Origin: Pedobacter miscanthi
Lineage (GTDB): Bacteria; Bacteroidota; Bacteroidia; Sphingobacteriales; Sphingobacteriaceae
Reading direction: 5' to 3'
Assembly: GCF_003315595.1 (NCBI RefSeq)
Contig: NZ_QNQU01000016.1
Coordinates: forward strand, 1 to 64,000
Length of the DNA: 64,000 nt
Of the stretch, positions 51,559-60,511 are shown in pieces. The notes under the pieces were generated by a model. It saw only the letters and a list, made by a program, of their open reading frames with translations. It did not search any database and had not been told where the DNA came from. The stretch's first letter is position 1, and each line of letters starts with the position of its first letter. A program made the translations under genes and the position numbers.

Positions 51559-51966
51559 TTATTTTTTGTTGAAAAGCAAGAGTAATTTTTTATCAAAAGG
51601 TATGACAACCAATTGCGCATTTACCACATCATCTTCGTAAAGCTGCTGTTTCTTTGGATCGAAAACAAAGCGGGCAATAACAGGCATTCTATCAGCATAA
51701 CTTTCGTGCAGGTTAAAATCATAGGTTTTAGAATAGCCGTTTGAAGGATCGGTTTTAGGATTGGGACTGCTCTCGAGCATAATGCCGTAAGAGGTTCCTC
51801 CATTTTTCACAATCCGCTCATAAAGCCCTTTGGTTAACTGCTTACACCTTGGCGATGTTTCTACAATTTTATAGGCAATCTGTGCTTTGTAACTCTCTTT
51901 TACCTGAGCTTTTGATTGATATGCAGAAAATACCAGCGTTAAAAGAAGAAATAGGATGTTTTTCAT
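51559..51966 (-). CDS. Secreted hypothetical protein
   Basis: 135 aa with a signal peptide (MKNILFLLLTLVFSAYQSKAQ). The mature part has one cysteine (ETSPRCKQLTKGLYERI) and a beta-rich end (QQLYEDDVVNAQLVVIPFDKKLLLLFNKK). No family was recognised. It abuts the DUF2306 gene and is probably the first gene of the six-gene run. Confidence 0.72.
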   Translation of the reverse strand: MKNILFLLLTLVFSAYQSKAQVKESYKAQIAYKIVETSPRCKQLTKGLYERIVKNGGTSYGIMLESSPNPKTDPSNGYSKTYDFNLHESYADRMPVIARFVFDPKKQQLYEDDVVNAQLVVIPFDKKLLLLFNKK

Positions 51967-51978
51967 TGTTGAGTAGAG

Positions 51979-52387
51979 TTAATCTTCAATTAGTGATAAA
52001 AACTCATCGATTGATAAGATGTTAACTTTTGGAAATTCTATTTGCTTGAGCACTCTGAAATGATTATCATTTGTTATCATGTAATCTGCATTTCCAGCGA
52101 TATAAGCATCAACAAATTTATTATCATCAACATCTGAGGATATTAACTTCCATTCAAAATAAACATCAACTTTTACTACGCTACGGAGATTTAATAGAGA
52201 TTCGGCTATACTGGCCGCAATAAGAAAAGTAGTTTTTTGCTCAATAATTTCAATGTACTCTGAAAGAATTTCATTACTAATTATGGCATTAAACTGTCCA
52301 TTTTATTAACGCATCAAAGATGGATCTATACTTTGATTTTTTAGGAATTGAAACAAGAAGCACGTTGGTATCCAGTACAACTCTCAT
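51979..52387 (-). pseudogene. PIN-family toxin with a +1 frameshift
   Basis: Reading from ATG 52387 gives MRVVLDTNVLLVSIPKKSK, the PIN N-terminus with the metal-binding Asp, then stops at 52289-52291. Dropping one A of the run (complement of 52301-52304) restores ...DALINGQFNAIISNEILSEY and the rest of a PIN domain, including DVDDNKFVDAYIAGNADYMITND and a natural stop at 51979-51981. The 409-nt length is one base over a whole number of codons. It could be real inactivation, phase variation or an assembly error. The antitoxin lies 5 nt upstream. Confidence 0.85.
52301..52304 (-). other. Homopolymer site of the PIN frameshift
   Basis: A run of four T (+ strand), read as AAAA, spans the ATAAAATGGACAG point. 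Three A would give a continuous PIN protein. Confidence 0.75.
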
Positions 52388-52392
52388 TTATA

Positions 52393-52617
52393 TTATTTTT
52401 TTCTGAGGTGCTCATTTTTCCAGGTTTCAATTGTATTTTCATCCCAATTGTTTTCTTCCCAAAGTTTATCCATTTCATCAGATGCTAAATTTGCAAAGTA
52501 CTTTGCCAGAATTTCTTTAATATCATTCAATTGAGCATCAGGCAAATTATACTGAAATAATTTTATTAGCTCAAGCTGAACATTGGTTAATTTACCTGTA
52601 GCTTCCATATTTTTCAT
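52393..52617 (-). CDS. Antitoxin of the PIN pair
   Basis: 74 aa. The first ATG is used; a second one (MEATGKLTN) three codons later is also possible. It is acidic and helical with an EENNWDENTIETWKNEHLRKK tail, typical of small antitoxins of PIN toxins in Bacteroidota. It ends 5 nt before the frameshifted toxin start and is intact although the toxin is broken. Confidence 0.75.
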   Translation of the reverse strand: MKNMEATGKLTNVQLELIKLFQYNLPDAQLNDIKEILAKYFANLASDEMDKLWEENNWDENTIETWKNEHLRKK

Positions 52618-52648
52618 TGTGACCTAAACAAATATAATCAATAATATT

Positions 52649-54166
52649 TTAAGCTGATTTCATCATATCCAAAATATCATCAACATACTTACGTTCGTTG
52701 GCCAAACGAGGTACCTTATGCTGTCCGCCAAGTTTATTTTTTGCCTTTAGCCAGTTATAAAAAGTATTTGCGGGTGCATTATGCACTTTTGGCCGTGCCA
52801 GTGCCATATCTTTAAAACGTTTGGCATCATAATCGGAGTTTACCTCACGCAGTGTATTATCCATAATATCGACAAACTTCTCAAAATCGTTGGGCTGTTT
52901 ATCAAATTCGATAATCCATTCATGTCCGCCTGCTTTTTCATCTTTAAAATAGATTGGTCCGGCGGTATAATCTTTTATTTCGGCACCAGTTTCCTGGCAG
53001 GCTTTTGTTAGGGCTTGTTCTGCATTATCGATGATTACTTCTTCGCCAAAGGCATTGATAAAATGTTTGGTACGTCCGGTAATTTTAATGCGATAAGGAG
53101 AAAGTGAGGTAAACTGGATGGTATCGCCAATCATGTAGCGCCACAAACCACCATTTGTAGAAATTACAATCGCATAGTTTTTATGTAATTCTACTTCGCC
53201 CAGCAATAAGGCTTTTGGGTTTTCTTCATCGATGTTTTCCATGGGAACAAATTCGTAGAAAATCCCATAATCGAGCATCAATAACATTTCTTCCGAGTTG
53301 TCCTGATCCTGGATGCCAAAAAAACCTTCGGATGCATTATACGTTTCGAGGTAATACATTTCGCCGGAAGGGATGAGCTGTTTAAACTGCTCTCTATAGG
53401 GTGCAAAGTTTACCGCGCCATGGATATAAAGTTCCAGATTTGGCCAAACTTCGAGTAAATTCTGTTTTCCGGTAAGTTCGAGCACCTTTTTTGCCAGTAC
53501 AATGGTCCAGGTGGGAACCCCCGAAATACTGGTTACGTTTTCATTAATGGTGGCTTCGGCCATTCGATCCATCTTGATCTCGTAGTTATCCATCAAAGCG
53601 ATAGACATATCGGGCGTGCGGTAATATTCGGCCCATATAGGCAGGTTTTTGATCAGTACAGCCGATAAATCGCCATAAAAACAATCTTCGTTTAACTGGT
53701 TAACCTGATGACTTCCACCCAAAACCAAACCTTTGCCGGTAAACATCTGGTTATCGGGCTGGTTGTTGCAATAAATGGAAAGCATATCCTTACCGCCTTT
53801 AAAATGGCATTCTTCCAACGATTCCTGCGAGACCGGGATAAATTTACTCCTATCGCTCGTAGTACCTGATGATTTTGCAAACCATTTGATATCGGATGGC
53901 CAAAGAATATTCTGTTCGCCATTGAGCATACGCTCGATATATGGCTTTAAGGTATCGTAATTTTGGATGGGAACGCGTTCCTGGTATTGTTGCGGGGTTA
54001 AAATCGATTTGTAATCATATTTTTTGCCCCATTCTGTATTTTCGGCACTATCAATCAGTGTATGGAACCACTCTTCCTGAACATCGTAGGGATATTTCAT
54101 GAAAAGCTCGATCTGGTGGATCCGCTTTTTCATTAACCAGGTAAAAATTGAATTTACAAATGCCAT
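52649..54166 (-). CDS. GH3-family acyl-adenylating protein
   Basis: 505 aa. FAKSSGTTSDRSKFIPVS is the ATP-binding motif, followed by YNASEGFFGIQD and the C-terminal GRTKHFINAFGEEV. Plant GH3 proteins conjugate amino acids to jasmonate or auxin; bacterial homologues have no known substrate. It lies downstream of lptB, an arrangement often seen in Bacteroidota. Confidence 0.9.
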   Translation of the reverse strand: MAFVNSIFTWLMKKRIHQIELFMKYPYDVQEEWFHTLIDSAENTEWGKKYDYKSILTPQQYQERVPIQNYDTLKPYIERMLNGEQNILWPSDIKWFAKSSGTTSDRSKFIPVSQESLEECHFKGGKDMLSIYCNNQPDNQMFTGKGLVLGGSHQVNQLNEDCFYGDLSAVLIKNLPIWAEYYRTPDMSIALMDNYEIKMDRMAEATINENVTSISGVPTWTIVLAKKVLELTGKQNLLEVWPNLELYIHGAVNFAPYREQFKQLIPSGEMYYLETYNASEGFFGIQDQDNSEEMLLMLDYGIFYEFVPMENIDEENPKALLLGEVELHKNYAIVISTNGGLWRYMIGDTIQFTSLSPYRIKITGRTKHFINAFGEEVIIDNAEQALTKACQETGAEIKDYTAGPIYFKDEKAGGHEWIIEFDKQPNDFEKFVDIMDNTLREVNSDYDAKRFKDMALARPKVHNAPANTFYNWLKAKNKLGGQHKVPRLANERKYVDDILDMMKSA

Positions 54167-54338
54167 CGTTAAATGTTAAAATGAATGAGTATCATTTTGT
54201 TACAGACTTTTACACCTGCCACTTGGTTTAATGGGGACACACGCAGATTTTTATACACAGTAAATTATTTTATATCTTTTGGTTTAATATTGCGATTAGG
54301 CAACACACCAAGGTTAAATTTTGTTTGTTGATTATTGC

Positions 54339-55079
54339 CTAAACATCAAATTTCTTACGTTTCAGCACGAAATTCGATCCTAAATACACTTTTCTCACCA
54401 TTTCGTTCTCGGCCAGTACCTCGGGAACACCCTGCTCGAGGATTTTTCCTTCGAAAAGGAGGTATGCCCTGTCGGTAATCGAAAGTGTTTCCTGAACGTT
54501 GTGATCGGTAATTAAAATGCCGATATTTTTATGCTTCAGCTTGGCTACAATACTCTGGATTTCCTCTACGGCAATGGGATCTACGCCTGCAAATGGCTCA
54601 TCCAGGAGGATAAAGTTAGGGTTAGCAGCTAACGCACGGGCAATTTCGGTACGGCGACGCTCGCCACCCGACAATAAATCGCCACGGTTTTTACGTACTT
54701 TATGCAAACTGAACTCATTAATCAACTCTTCGAGCTTATCTCTTTGTTCTTCCTTACTTAAATTACTCATTTCCAGAATGGCCAGAATGTTATCTTCTAC
54801 TGTAAGCTTTCTAAAAACAGAAGCCTCCTGAGCCAAATAACCGATACCTTTTTGCGCCCTGCGGTACATGGCATCTTCGGTAATGTCTTCTTCTTCCAGG
54901 AAAATGCGGCCTTCATTTGGTTTGATCAAACCTACGATCATGTAAAAAGAAGTTGTTTTACCGGCACCGTTAGGACCTAATAGCCCAACAATTTCCCCCT
55001 GACTTACGTTAAAAGAAACATTGTTTACAACAGTACGTTGCTTATATTTTTTAACCAGATTTTCGGCTCTTAGTATCAT
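54339..55079 (-). CDS. lptB: LPS export ABC transporter ATPase LptB
   Basis: 246 aa. Walker A GPNGAGKTTSFYMIVG is near 35, the ABC signature LLSGGERRRTEIARAL and Walker B ILLDEPFAGVDP follow, and the switch is LITDHNVQETLSI. The GERRR signature and NVQETLSI are LptB-specific. It powers transport of LPS from the inner membrane. TTAGGCAA (54296-54303) pairs with TTGCCTAA (54335-54342) at the stop and may help terminate. Confidence 0.96.
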   Translation of the reverse strand: MILRAENLVKKYKQRTVVNNVSFNVSQGEIVGLLGPNGAGKTTSFYMIVGLIKPNEGRIFLEEEDITEDAMYRRAQKGIGYLAQEASVFRKLTVEDNILAILEMSNLSKEEQRDKLEELINEFSLHKVRKNRGDLLSGGERRRTEIARALAANPNFILLDEPFAGVDPIAVEEIQSIVAKLKHKNIGILITDHNVQETLSITDRAYLLFEGKILEQGVPEVLAENEMVRKVYLGSNFVLKRKKFDV

Positions 55080-55092
55080 ATATCTTAATACT

Positions 55093-55125
55093 AAACCTCG
55101 CAGGTTTTAAAAACCTGCGAGGTTT
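55093..55125. repeat. Palindrome AAACCTCGCAGGTTT family
   Basis: The arms 55093-55107 and 55111-55125 are exact reverse complements (15 bp). Sister of 101-133. It fills the recJ-lptB spacer. Confidence 0.75.
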
Positions 55126-55136
55126 GAATAGTTTAT

Positions 55137-56837
55137 TTAATTAACTTTTATTCCTTTAATATTTAACTGCAAACGTTTTTTATCACGCCAAACGTTTTCT
55201 TCTAATGTATAACAAATCGAAAATGGCACCTTTGGTTGTAAAAGATTTTGAAATTCTGCCAATCCGAACGCAATGCCTTCAAAAATAGGCGAATTTTGTT
55301 GTTTTATATTAATTTTTAAATGATTTTGACCAACTGCCATGGCATGTTGCGCGAGGTACACATTGTGTGTAACAAAAACCGGTGACATATTTTCCGGTCC
55401 GAACGGTCCCATTTGTGATAAAACCCTATAAAATTTACCGTCTATCTGCGCAAGTTCTATTTCTGCATCGATCCTGATCATGGGGGTAAGCAGTTCTTCG
55501 GTAATGCTTGCAGCTACAATTTCTTCAAATTTATCGGCAAAAGCATCAATATTATGCTCCTGCATGGTTAAACCTGCTGCAAATTTATGTCCGCCGTATT
55601 GATCCAATAAATGCGCACAACCGCTTAACGCCTCATACAAATCGAATCCTACTACTGAGCGGCATGAGCCTGCCACATGCCCGTTAGATTTAGTAAGCAC
55701 AATGGTTGGGCGATAATACTTTTCGGTTAACCGCGAAGCCACAATGCCGATTACCCCTTTATGCCAGCTCTCGTTAAATACTACGGTTGTTTTCCTGTTG
55801 ATGAGGACTTCACTTTCGCCAATCAGGGCCAAAGCCTCGCGGGTAATATCCTGATCGTAGGTTTTACGTTCAGTATTTTTGAGGTTGATGAGTTCGCTTT
55901 GTTCTAATGAATTGCTATCTACCTGGCAAAGCAGCATGGCAACAGCGTGTTTTGCGTGGTCTATCCTACCAGCGGCATTAATCCGCGGACCGAGGGTAAA
56001 AACCACATCGGTAATGCTATAATTTTCGGTTTTGCCCGAAACTTCCATCAAAGCCCTTAAACCTTCGCATGGATTGCTATTTAATTTTTTTAAGCCATAA
56101 TAAGCCAAAATCCTGTTTTCGCCCACTACCGGGACAATATCGGCAGCGATACTCACCATCACCAGATCTAAATACTGCAGGTAAGTTTCTTTGGCAAGAC
56201 CGTGTTTTTGTGCATAAGCCTGTGCCAGTTTAAAACCAATACCGCAGCCGGCAAGTTCTTTAAAAGGATAAGCGCAATCGGTACGTTTGGGATCTAAAAC
56301 GGCAATGGCTTTAGGAATTTCCTCGCCCGGCAAATGGTGGTCACAGATGATGAAATCAATCCCCAAAGTATTGGCATAATCAATTTTATCAATCGATTTT
56401 ATGCCGCAATCCAATGCGATAATGAGCGAAAATCCATTCTCATTTGCATAATCAATGCCAGCTGTTGAAATGCCGTAACCTTCCAGATAGCGATCGGGAA
56501 TGTAATATTCGATGTTTTTAGTAAGCTGCGAAAAGAAACTGTAAGCAAGGGCTACCGAAGTTGTGCCATCTACATCGTAATCGCCGTAAATCAGTATTTT
56601 TTCGTGGGTGGCCAACGCGGTTTCGATACGGGCAATAGCAATATCCATATCCTTCATTAAAAAAGGATCGTGAAGATGATCCAGATCCGGTCTGAAAAAA
56701 TTTTTCGCCTGATCGAAATCGCAAATATTCCGCTGCACAAGTATCTGTGCCAAAGAGCGGTCTATGTTAAGTTGTTCTGCTATGTTTGTTATCGCGTCAT
56801 CATCACAATCCGATGCCGGCACCCATCTTTTTTCCAT
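55137..56837 (-). CDS. recJ: Single-stranded-DNA exonuclease RecJ
   Basis: 566 aa. DHH-family motifs: LIYGDYDVDGTTSVAL (motif I), IALDCGIKSID, ICDHHLPG (DHH) and NAAGRIDHA; DHHA1 motif GGHKFAAGLTM near the C-terminus. A 5'-3' exonuclease used in mismatch and recombinational repair. It is preceded by the sulfatase gene on the same strand. Confidence 0.95.
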   Translation of the reverse strand: MEKRWVPASDCDDDAITNIAEQLNIDRSLAQILVQRNICDFDQAKNFFRPDLDHLHDPFLMKDMDIAIARIETALATHEKILIYGDYDVDGTTSVALAYSFFSQLTKNIEYYIPDRYLEGYGISTAGIDYANENGFSLIIALDCGIKSIDKIDYANTLGIDFIICDHHLPGEEIPKAIAVLDPKRTDCAYPFKELAGCGIGFKLAQAYAQKHGLAKETYLQYLDLVMVSIAADIVPVVGENRILAYYGLKKLNSNPCEGLRALMEVSGKTENYSITDVVFTLGPRINAAGRIDHAKHAVAMLLCQVDSNSLEQSELINLKNTERKTYDQDITREALALIGESEVLINRKTTVVFNESWHKGVIGIVASRLTEKYYRPTIVLTKSNGHVAGSCRSVVGFDLYEALSGCAHLLDQYGGHKFAAGLTMQEHNIDAFADKFEEIVAASITEELLTPMIRIDAEIELAQIDGKFYRVLSQMGPFGPENMSPVFVTHNVYLAQHAMAVGQNHLKINIKQQNSPIFEGIAFGLAEFQNLLQPKVPFSICYTLEENVWRDKKRLQLNIKGIKVN

Positions 56838-56939
56838 TTATTCTGTCTCCGAACAGTAAATATACATTTTAATTGGATAAAACGGAGGCAAACTTTGCTT
56901 GTATACGGAATAAGTCCCTTTAAAACAAAAGCTTAGATT

Positions 56940-58265
56940 TTACTTCGAATTTCCGGGATATTGCTGATAAAGTTTGATCAGATGTGCCTTTTCGTTTGCA
57001 TATTTTGCATCATCAATTAAGTTTACACGCTCTGCCGGATCCCACGATAAATTATAAAGTTCTGATACTTCCTGATTGTCTTTTTTGGTAATCCGCAGTT
57101 TCCAATCGCCATCTTTCACCCCTTCCAAAACATAGTTGTGATAATAAATGGGACGGTGTGTTTTGTTATATGTTTTGTTAGTGAGCAGACCTGAAATAGA
57201 TTCGCCGTCGTATACTTTTTGCGGTAGTTTACTTTTGGTCCAATCGGCAAGTGTTGGAAAAACATCCAGATTTGAAATGGGTTTGGTTAACTGTGTATCA
57301 TTAAGCGTATGACCTTTCCAGTATACAATAAATGGCACCCGGTGACCGCCTTCGTAAGAAATACCTTTTGAGCCTCTAAAAATCCCTGCCGAACCTACAT
57401 GGTAAAATTTGGTAAAACCATCATCATACATCCGTTGTGGCGCATTAATCCATGGGCCATTATCGCTTGTGAAGATAAAAATGGTATTATCGGCTTGTCC
57501 GGAGGCAACAACCTGTTTCCAGATTTCGGCCAAACCTGCATCCATATCTTCGATCACATCTCCCAGTTCGCCGCCTGCCGAAGGTGTTCTTCTACTTTTT
57601 TGAGCAGCAAAAGCTACAGGCAAATGCGGCATATTCTGCGCCAGATAAAGGAAAAACGGTTTCTTAGCTGCAGCACTTTTTTTAATAAATTTAATCGATT
57701 CGCGGGTATAAGAACTGGTTAAAATGCTATCGTGGGGTTTATAAATCTCGGGTTTGGTATTCCTGAAAATCTTGATCGTGGTATCGGTTTTCACATAAGG
57801 TGCCCTGTAATCGTGACTATATAAAAGACCATAAAATTCATCAAAACCTTTTTTGTTCGGCAACGAAACGCCATAATCGCCCAAATGCCATTTACCAACC
57901 AGAGCGGTAGCATAACCTGATTGTTTAAGCATCTGCGCAATGGTAATTTCATCTTCCGGTATACCCCGTTTATCACCCGGACCAATTGGCGAAGGCAGAT
58001 CCATCCTGCTGCAATACCTGCCGGTAAGTAACGACGCTCTGGATGGCGTACAGGTTGGCGAGGTGGTAACAAAGTTTGTAGCTTTTATGCCTTTTGCGGC
58101 CATTCCATCTAAAAAAGGGGTTTTAATCAGCGGACTTCCGTAACAGGAAATATCTGCATAACCCATATCATCGGCTAATACAATGATTACATTTGGCTTT
58201 TGTTGTGCCTTTAACTGGAGCGAAAAACAAACAAATAAAACCGGGACTAAAATTCGAAAATTCAT
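56940..58265 (-). CDS. Secreted sulfatase (arylsulfatase type)
   Basis: 441 aa with a signal peptide ending LKAQ. ADDMGYADISCYG gives metal-binding Asp residues; the formylglycine motif is Cys72-Thr-Pro-Ser-Arg (CTPSRASLLTGRY). VGKWHLGDYG and FTSDNGPW complete the site. It would hydrolyse sulfate esters, for example of algal or host polysaccharides; substrate unknown. No anaerobic or FGE maturase is seen in the window. Confidence 0.92.
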   Translation of the reverse strand: MNFRILVPVLFVCFSLQLKAQQKPNVIIVLADDMGYADISCYGSPLIKTPFLDGMAAKGIKATNFVTTSPTCTPSRASLLTGRYCSRMDLPSPIGPGDKRGIPEDEITIAQMLKQSGYATALVGKWHLGDYGVSLPNKKGFDEFYGLLYSHDYRAPYVKTDTTIKIFRNTKPEIYKPHDSILTSSYTRESIKFIKKSAAAKKPFFLYLAQNMPHLPVAFAAQKSRRTPSAGGELGDVIEDMDAGLAEIWKQVVASGQADNTIFIFTSDNGPWINAPQRMYDDGFTKFYHVGSAGIFRGSKGISYEGGHRVPFIVYWKGHTLNDTQLTKPISNLDVFPTLADWTKSKLPQKVYDGESISGLLTNKTYNKTHRPIYYHNYVLEGVKDGDWKLRITKKDNQEVSELYNLSWDPAERVNLIDDAKYANEKAHLIKLYQQYPGNSK

Positions 58266-58346
58266 GCCTGAAATTTAAGCATGATATTTTACAAAAAAAG
58301 GAAGTATCCAAGCTTTTACCAAAACAAATACTCAAGTTTAGATTGT

Positions 58347-58354
58347 TACCTTTG
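58347..58354 (+). promoter_or_regulatory. -7 box of the MBL-fold gene
   Basis: TACCTTTG is a perfect TAnnTTTG match, 23 nt before the TTG start at 58378, which supports that unusual start. Confidence 0.5.
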
Positions 58355-58377
58355 TATAAACATTAAAGATTTACATT

Positions 58378-59145
58378 TTGCAAGTTCACACCCTATTCGA
58401 AGGTACCTATTCTGTTGATGCAACAAAGAAATTTGTGCCTTTCGACCCTGCTATACATAGTTTTAAAGACCGTCCGGCTTCATTATTTATCAATGTTCAG
58501 CCTTTTTTGGTTGAACTGAAAAATGACCTTGTACTTTTTGATACGGGTTTAGGTTTTAGCGATGACCATGGCGAACTGATTTTACATAAAAACATCCGCA
58601 ATGCAGGTTTCGACCCTACGGATGTAACCAAGGTTTTAATGTCGCACTTACATTACGACCACTCCGGCGGCATGATCCACAAACAGGAAAACGGCAAGGT
58701 GGATTTAAGCTTCCCGGATGCAGAATATGTAATTAACCGCGGCGAATGGGAAACGGCATTTAGCAGCACGTCATCATCCTACCACAGCGATATTTTCGAT
58801 TTTGTGCAGCGCAATGCCCAACTGAAATTTGTTGAAGGCGACGGCGCACTTGACGAAACCATTGCTTACGAATTTACAGGCGCACATTGCCCTAACCACC
58901 AGGTTTTTCTATTAACCGAAGGCAAACAAAAGGTATTTTTTGGCGGTGATGTATTGCCCGAGCCGGAAGAACTGGTTAAAAACTTTATTGCTAAATATGA
59001 TTTCGATGGCCGTAAAGCGATGGAATTGCGTAAAGCATTTGGTAAAAGAGCCGCCGAAGAAAACTGGGAATGTTTATTCTACCATGGAAAAAGCGCAGCA
59101 ACAGGGTTTGTTGATGAAGTTGAAGGTGGGTTTAAAATAAGGTAA
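58378..59145 (+). CDS. MBL-fold metallo-hydrolase, TTG start
   Basis: 255 aa beginning with TTG (MQVHTLFEGTYSVDATKKF); no in-frame ATG lies near. The zinc motif is His90-x-His92-x-Asp94-His95 (SHLHYDHSGG), with GAHCPNH and FFGGDVLPEP further on. Other members hydrolyse lactones or thioesters; substrate unknown. It is convergent with yceI, with a shared terminator. Confidence 0.87.
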   Translation: MQVHTLFEGTYSVDATKKFVPFDPAIHSFKDRPASLFINVQPFLVELKNDLVLFDTGLGFSDDHGELILHKNIRNAGFDPTDVTKVLMSHLHYDHSGGMIHKQENGKVDLSFPDAEYVINRGEWETAFSSTSSSYHSDIFDFVQRNAQLKFVEGDGALDETIAYEFTGAHCPNHQVFLLTEGKQKVFFGGDVLPEPEELVKNFIAKYDFDGRKAMELRKAFGKRAAEENWECLFYHGKSAATGFVDEVEGGFKIR

Positions 59146-59263
59146 GCTTTTCCCAATTATTATCCCCTTTAAATTGTGGTGGTTGGCTGAAGCCGAACCA
59201 CAATGAATTTAATTTACTCCACTATTATTCATTGTTGCCTGTTTCAACAGGCATAACACAAAA

Positions 59264-59289
59264 AAAGCCCCGACAAATGTCGAGGCTTT
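59264..59289. terminator. Bidirectional terminator between the MBL and YceI genes
   Basis: AAAGCCCCGACA (59264-59275) pairs with TGTCGAGGCTTT (59278-59289) with one mismatch; A tracts lie on the left and T-rich sequence on the right. Confidence 0.85.
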
Positions 59290-59310
59290 CCTTTTTCCGA
59301 GACTGGGAAA

Positions 59311-59898
59311 TTATTTTTTAGCTACCAATTTAACAGCTAATTCGAAGTTATCATCAATTGCTTTGTCGCCAATGCTATCGAAGAATGATTTAGAACCGTA
59401 TTTGATGTCATATTTAGTTCTGTCTACAACAATTTTACCTGCTAAAGCCGAAACAGTCCCATCAGCATTTACAGTTACAGTTGCAGGGAAGCTTAATGGT
59501 TTAGTGATACCTTTGATGGTTAAGTTACCTGATACGGTTACGTTAGCACCTGAACCAGCAACTTTAGTAATTACGAAAGTTGAAGTAGGGTATTTAGCTG
59601 TACCAAAGAAATCGTCTGCTTTTAAGTGACCTTCTAATTTTGCGCTGCCATCAGCATCTTTGATTGAAGCCATATCGATTACAAAGGTACCACCAGTTAC
59701 ACTTTTACCGTTAACGGCTAAGGTACCTGACTGTAAAGCTACAGTTCCGTTGTGAGAACCTGTTACTTTTTTACCGATCCATGTAATGGTCGATTTTGCT
59801 GCATCTACAGTATAAGTTACCGGTTTGGTTGGGTTTTTAAAAGCTGACAATGCTACTACTGCCACTAATAAAAAAATTGAGCTGATTTTTAATTTCAT
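59311..59898 (-). CDS. YceI-family periplasmic protein
   Basis: 195 aa with an N-terminal signal region (MKLKISSIFLLVAVVALSAF). YceI lipocalin-like beta-barrel motifs: YTVDAAKSTITWIGKK, HLKADDFFGTAKYPTSTFVI, GNLTIKGITKPLSFP and RTKYDIKYGS. These proteins bind isoprenoid lipids (polyprenyl chains) in the periplasm; the native ligand here is unknown. Confidence 0.93.
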   Translation of the reverse strand: MKLKISSIFLLVAVVALSAFKNPTKPVTYTVDAAKSTITWIGKKVTGSHNGTVALQSGTLAVNGKSVTGGTFVIDMASIKDADGSAKLEGHLKADDFFGTAKYPTSTFVITKVAGSGANVTVSGNLTIKGITKPLSFPATVTVNADGTVSALAGKIVVDRTKYDIKYGSKSFFDSIGDKAIDDNFELAVKLVAKK

Positions 59899-60065
59899 TT
59901 TCTGGTTTTTTAAAATTTTGATACAAATATAGATGAACTGCCGATCTCCTGCTGTTGACCTATGTTAAGTTTTTTCAAAAGTAATCGGATTTATTTAAAA
60001 TCATTCTATTGACTGCAGAATTGTAACAAAGGTTTAATTTGTTTACTTTTTTGTGAGGATTTTTA

Positions 60066-60150
60066 GAAAGGTAGAAGGCGGAAGGTGGAAGGCTTTGGTG
60101 CGAATGCCTAAAAAGGCTAAACACGGAAGGTTGAAGGGTGGAAGGCTTAC
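60066..60150. repeat. GGAAGGTGGAAGG quasi-repeat
   Basis: Degenerate words GGTAGAAGGCGGAAGGTGGA and CGGAAGGTTGAAGGGTGGAA, each followed by GGCTT and then a CGAATGC word (at about 60101 and 60154). It is part of the 613-bp repeat-rich spacer 59899-60511, which holds no supported gene. Confidence 0.5.
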
Positions 60151-60229
60151 TTACGAATGCTTAGAGGTTGTTTGTTCGTAAACCTGACAGCAGCGAAAAT
60201 CCTTTTTGTTTGCACCAACCCTAAATATA

Positions 60230-60296
60230 CTGTCGTGCTGAGGTACGAAGCATCTGCAACCGATGAAACGGATGCTTCGTTCCTCAGCATTGACAG
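60230..60296. repeat. Long hairpin TGCTGAGG...CCTCAGCA
   Basis: The arms 60230-60254 and 60271-60296 are complementary over about 22 of 25 positions (GTGCTGAGGTACGAAGCATC / GATGCTTCGTTCCTCAGC). Sequences of this type are widely dispersed in Bacteroidota. A short open frame here is an artefact. Confidence 0.7.
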
Positions 60297-60371
60297 TGCC
60301 ATAAAAAGATTGCAGCGAATGGCAGGGCTGCCGCCTCCGATAGAAAACTGACATTCATTTCCAAAAAAACA

Positions 60372-60413
60372 ATCTGCAAGCCTTATGAAAATGAATCCAT
60401 AAAACTTGCAGAT
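60372..60413 (-). terminator. Terminator of gcvP
   Basis: ATCTGCAAG (60372-60380) pairs with CTTGCAGAT (60405-60413), with a nested TTATG/CATAA stem. On the minus strand it is followed by TGTTTTTTT, about 100 nt after the gcvP stop. Confidence 0.7.
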
Positions 60414-60511
60414 GAATAGAATATGTTCGTGGCGATACGAACCTAGGCGTATGATTAAAAGTAACGGAAAGGAAAACCCATTATCCGTTTTACCTCTTCC
60501 CTTTTACATCC

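Noticed and set aside
60157..60351. 64-codon frame and its reverse in the 59899-60511 spacer
   Set aside because: They are created by the long TGCTGAGG hairpin, which gives open frames on both strands.
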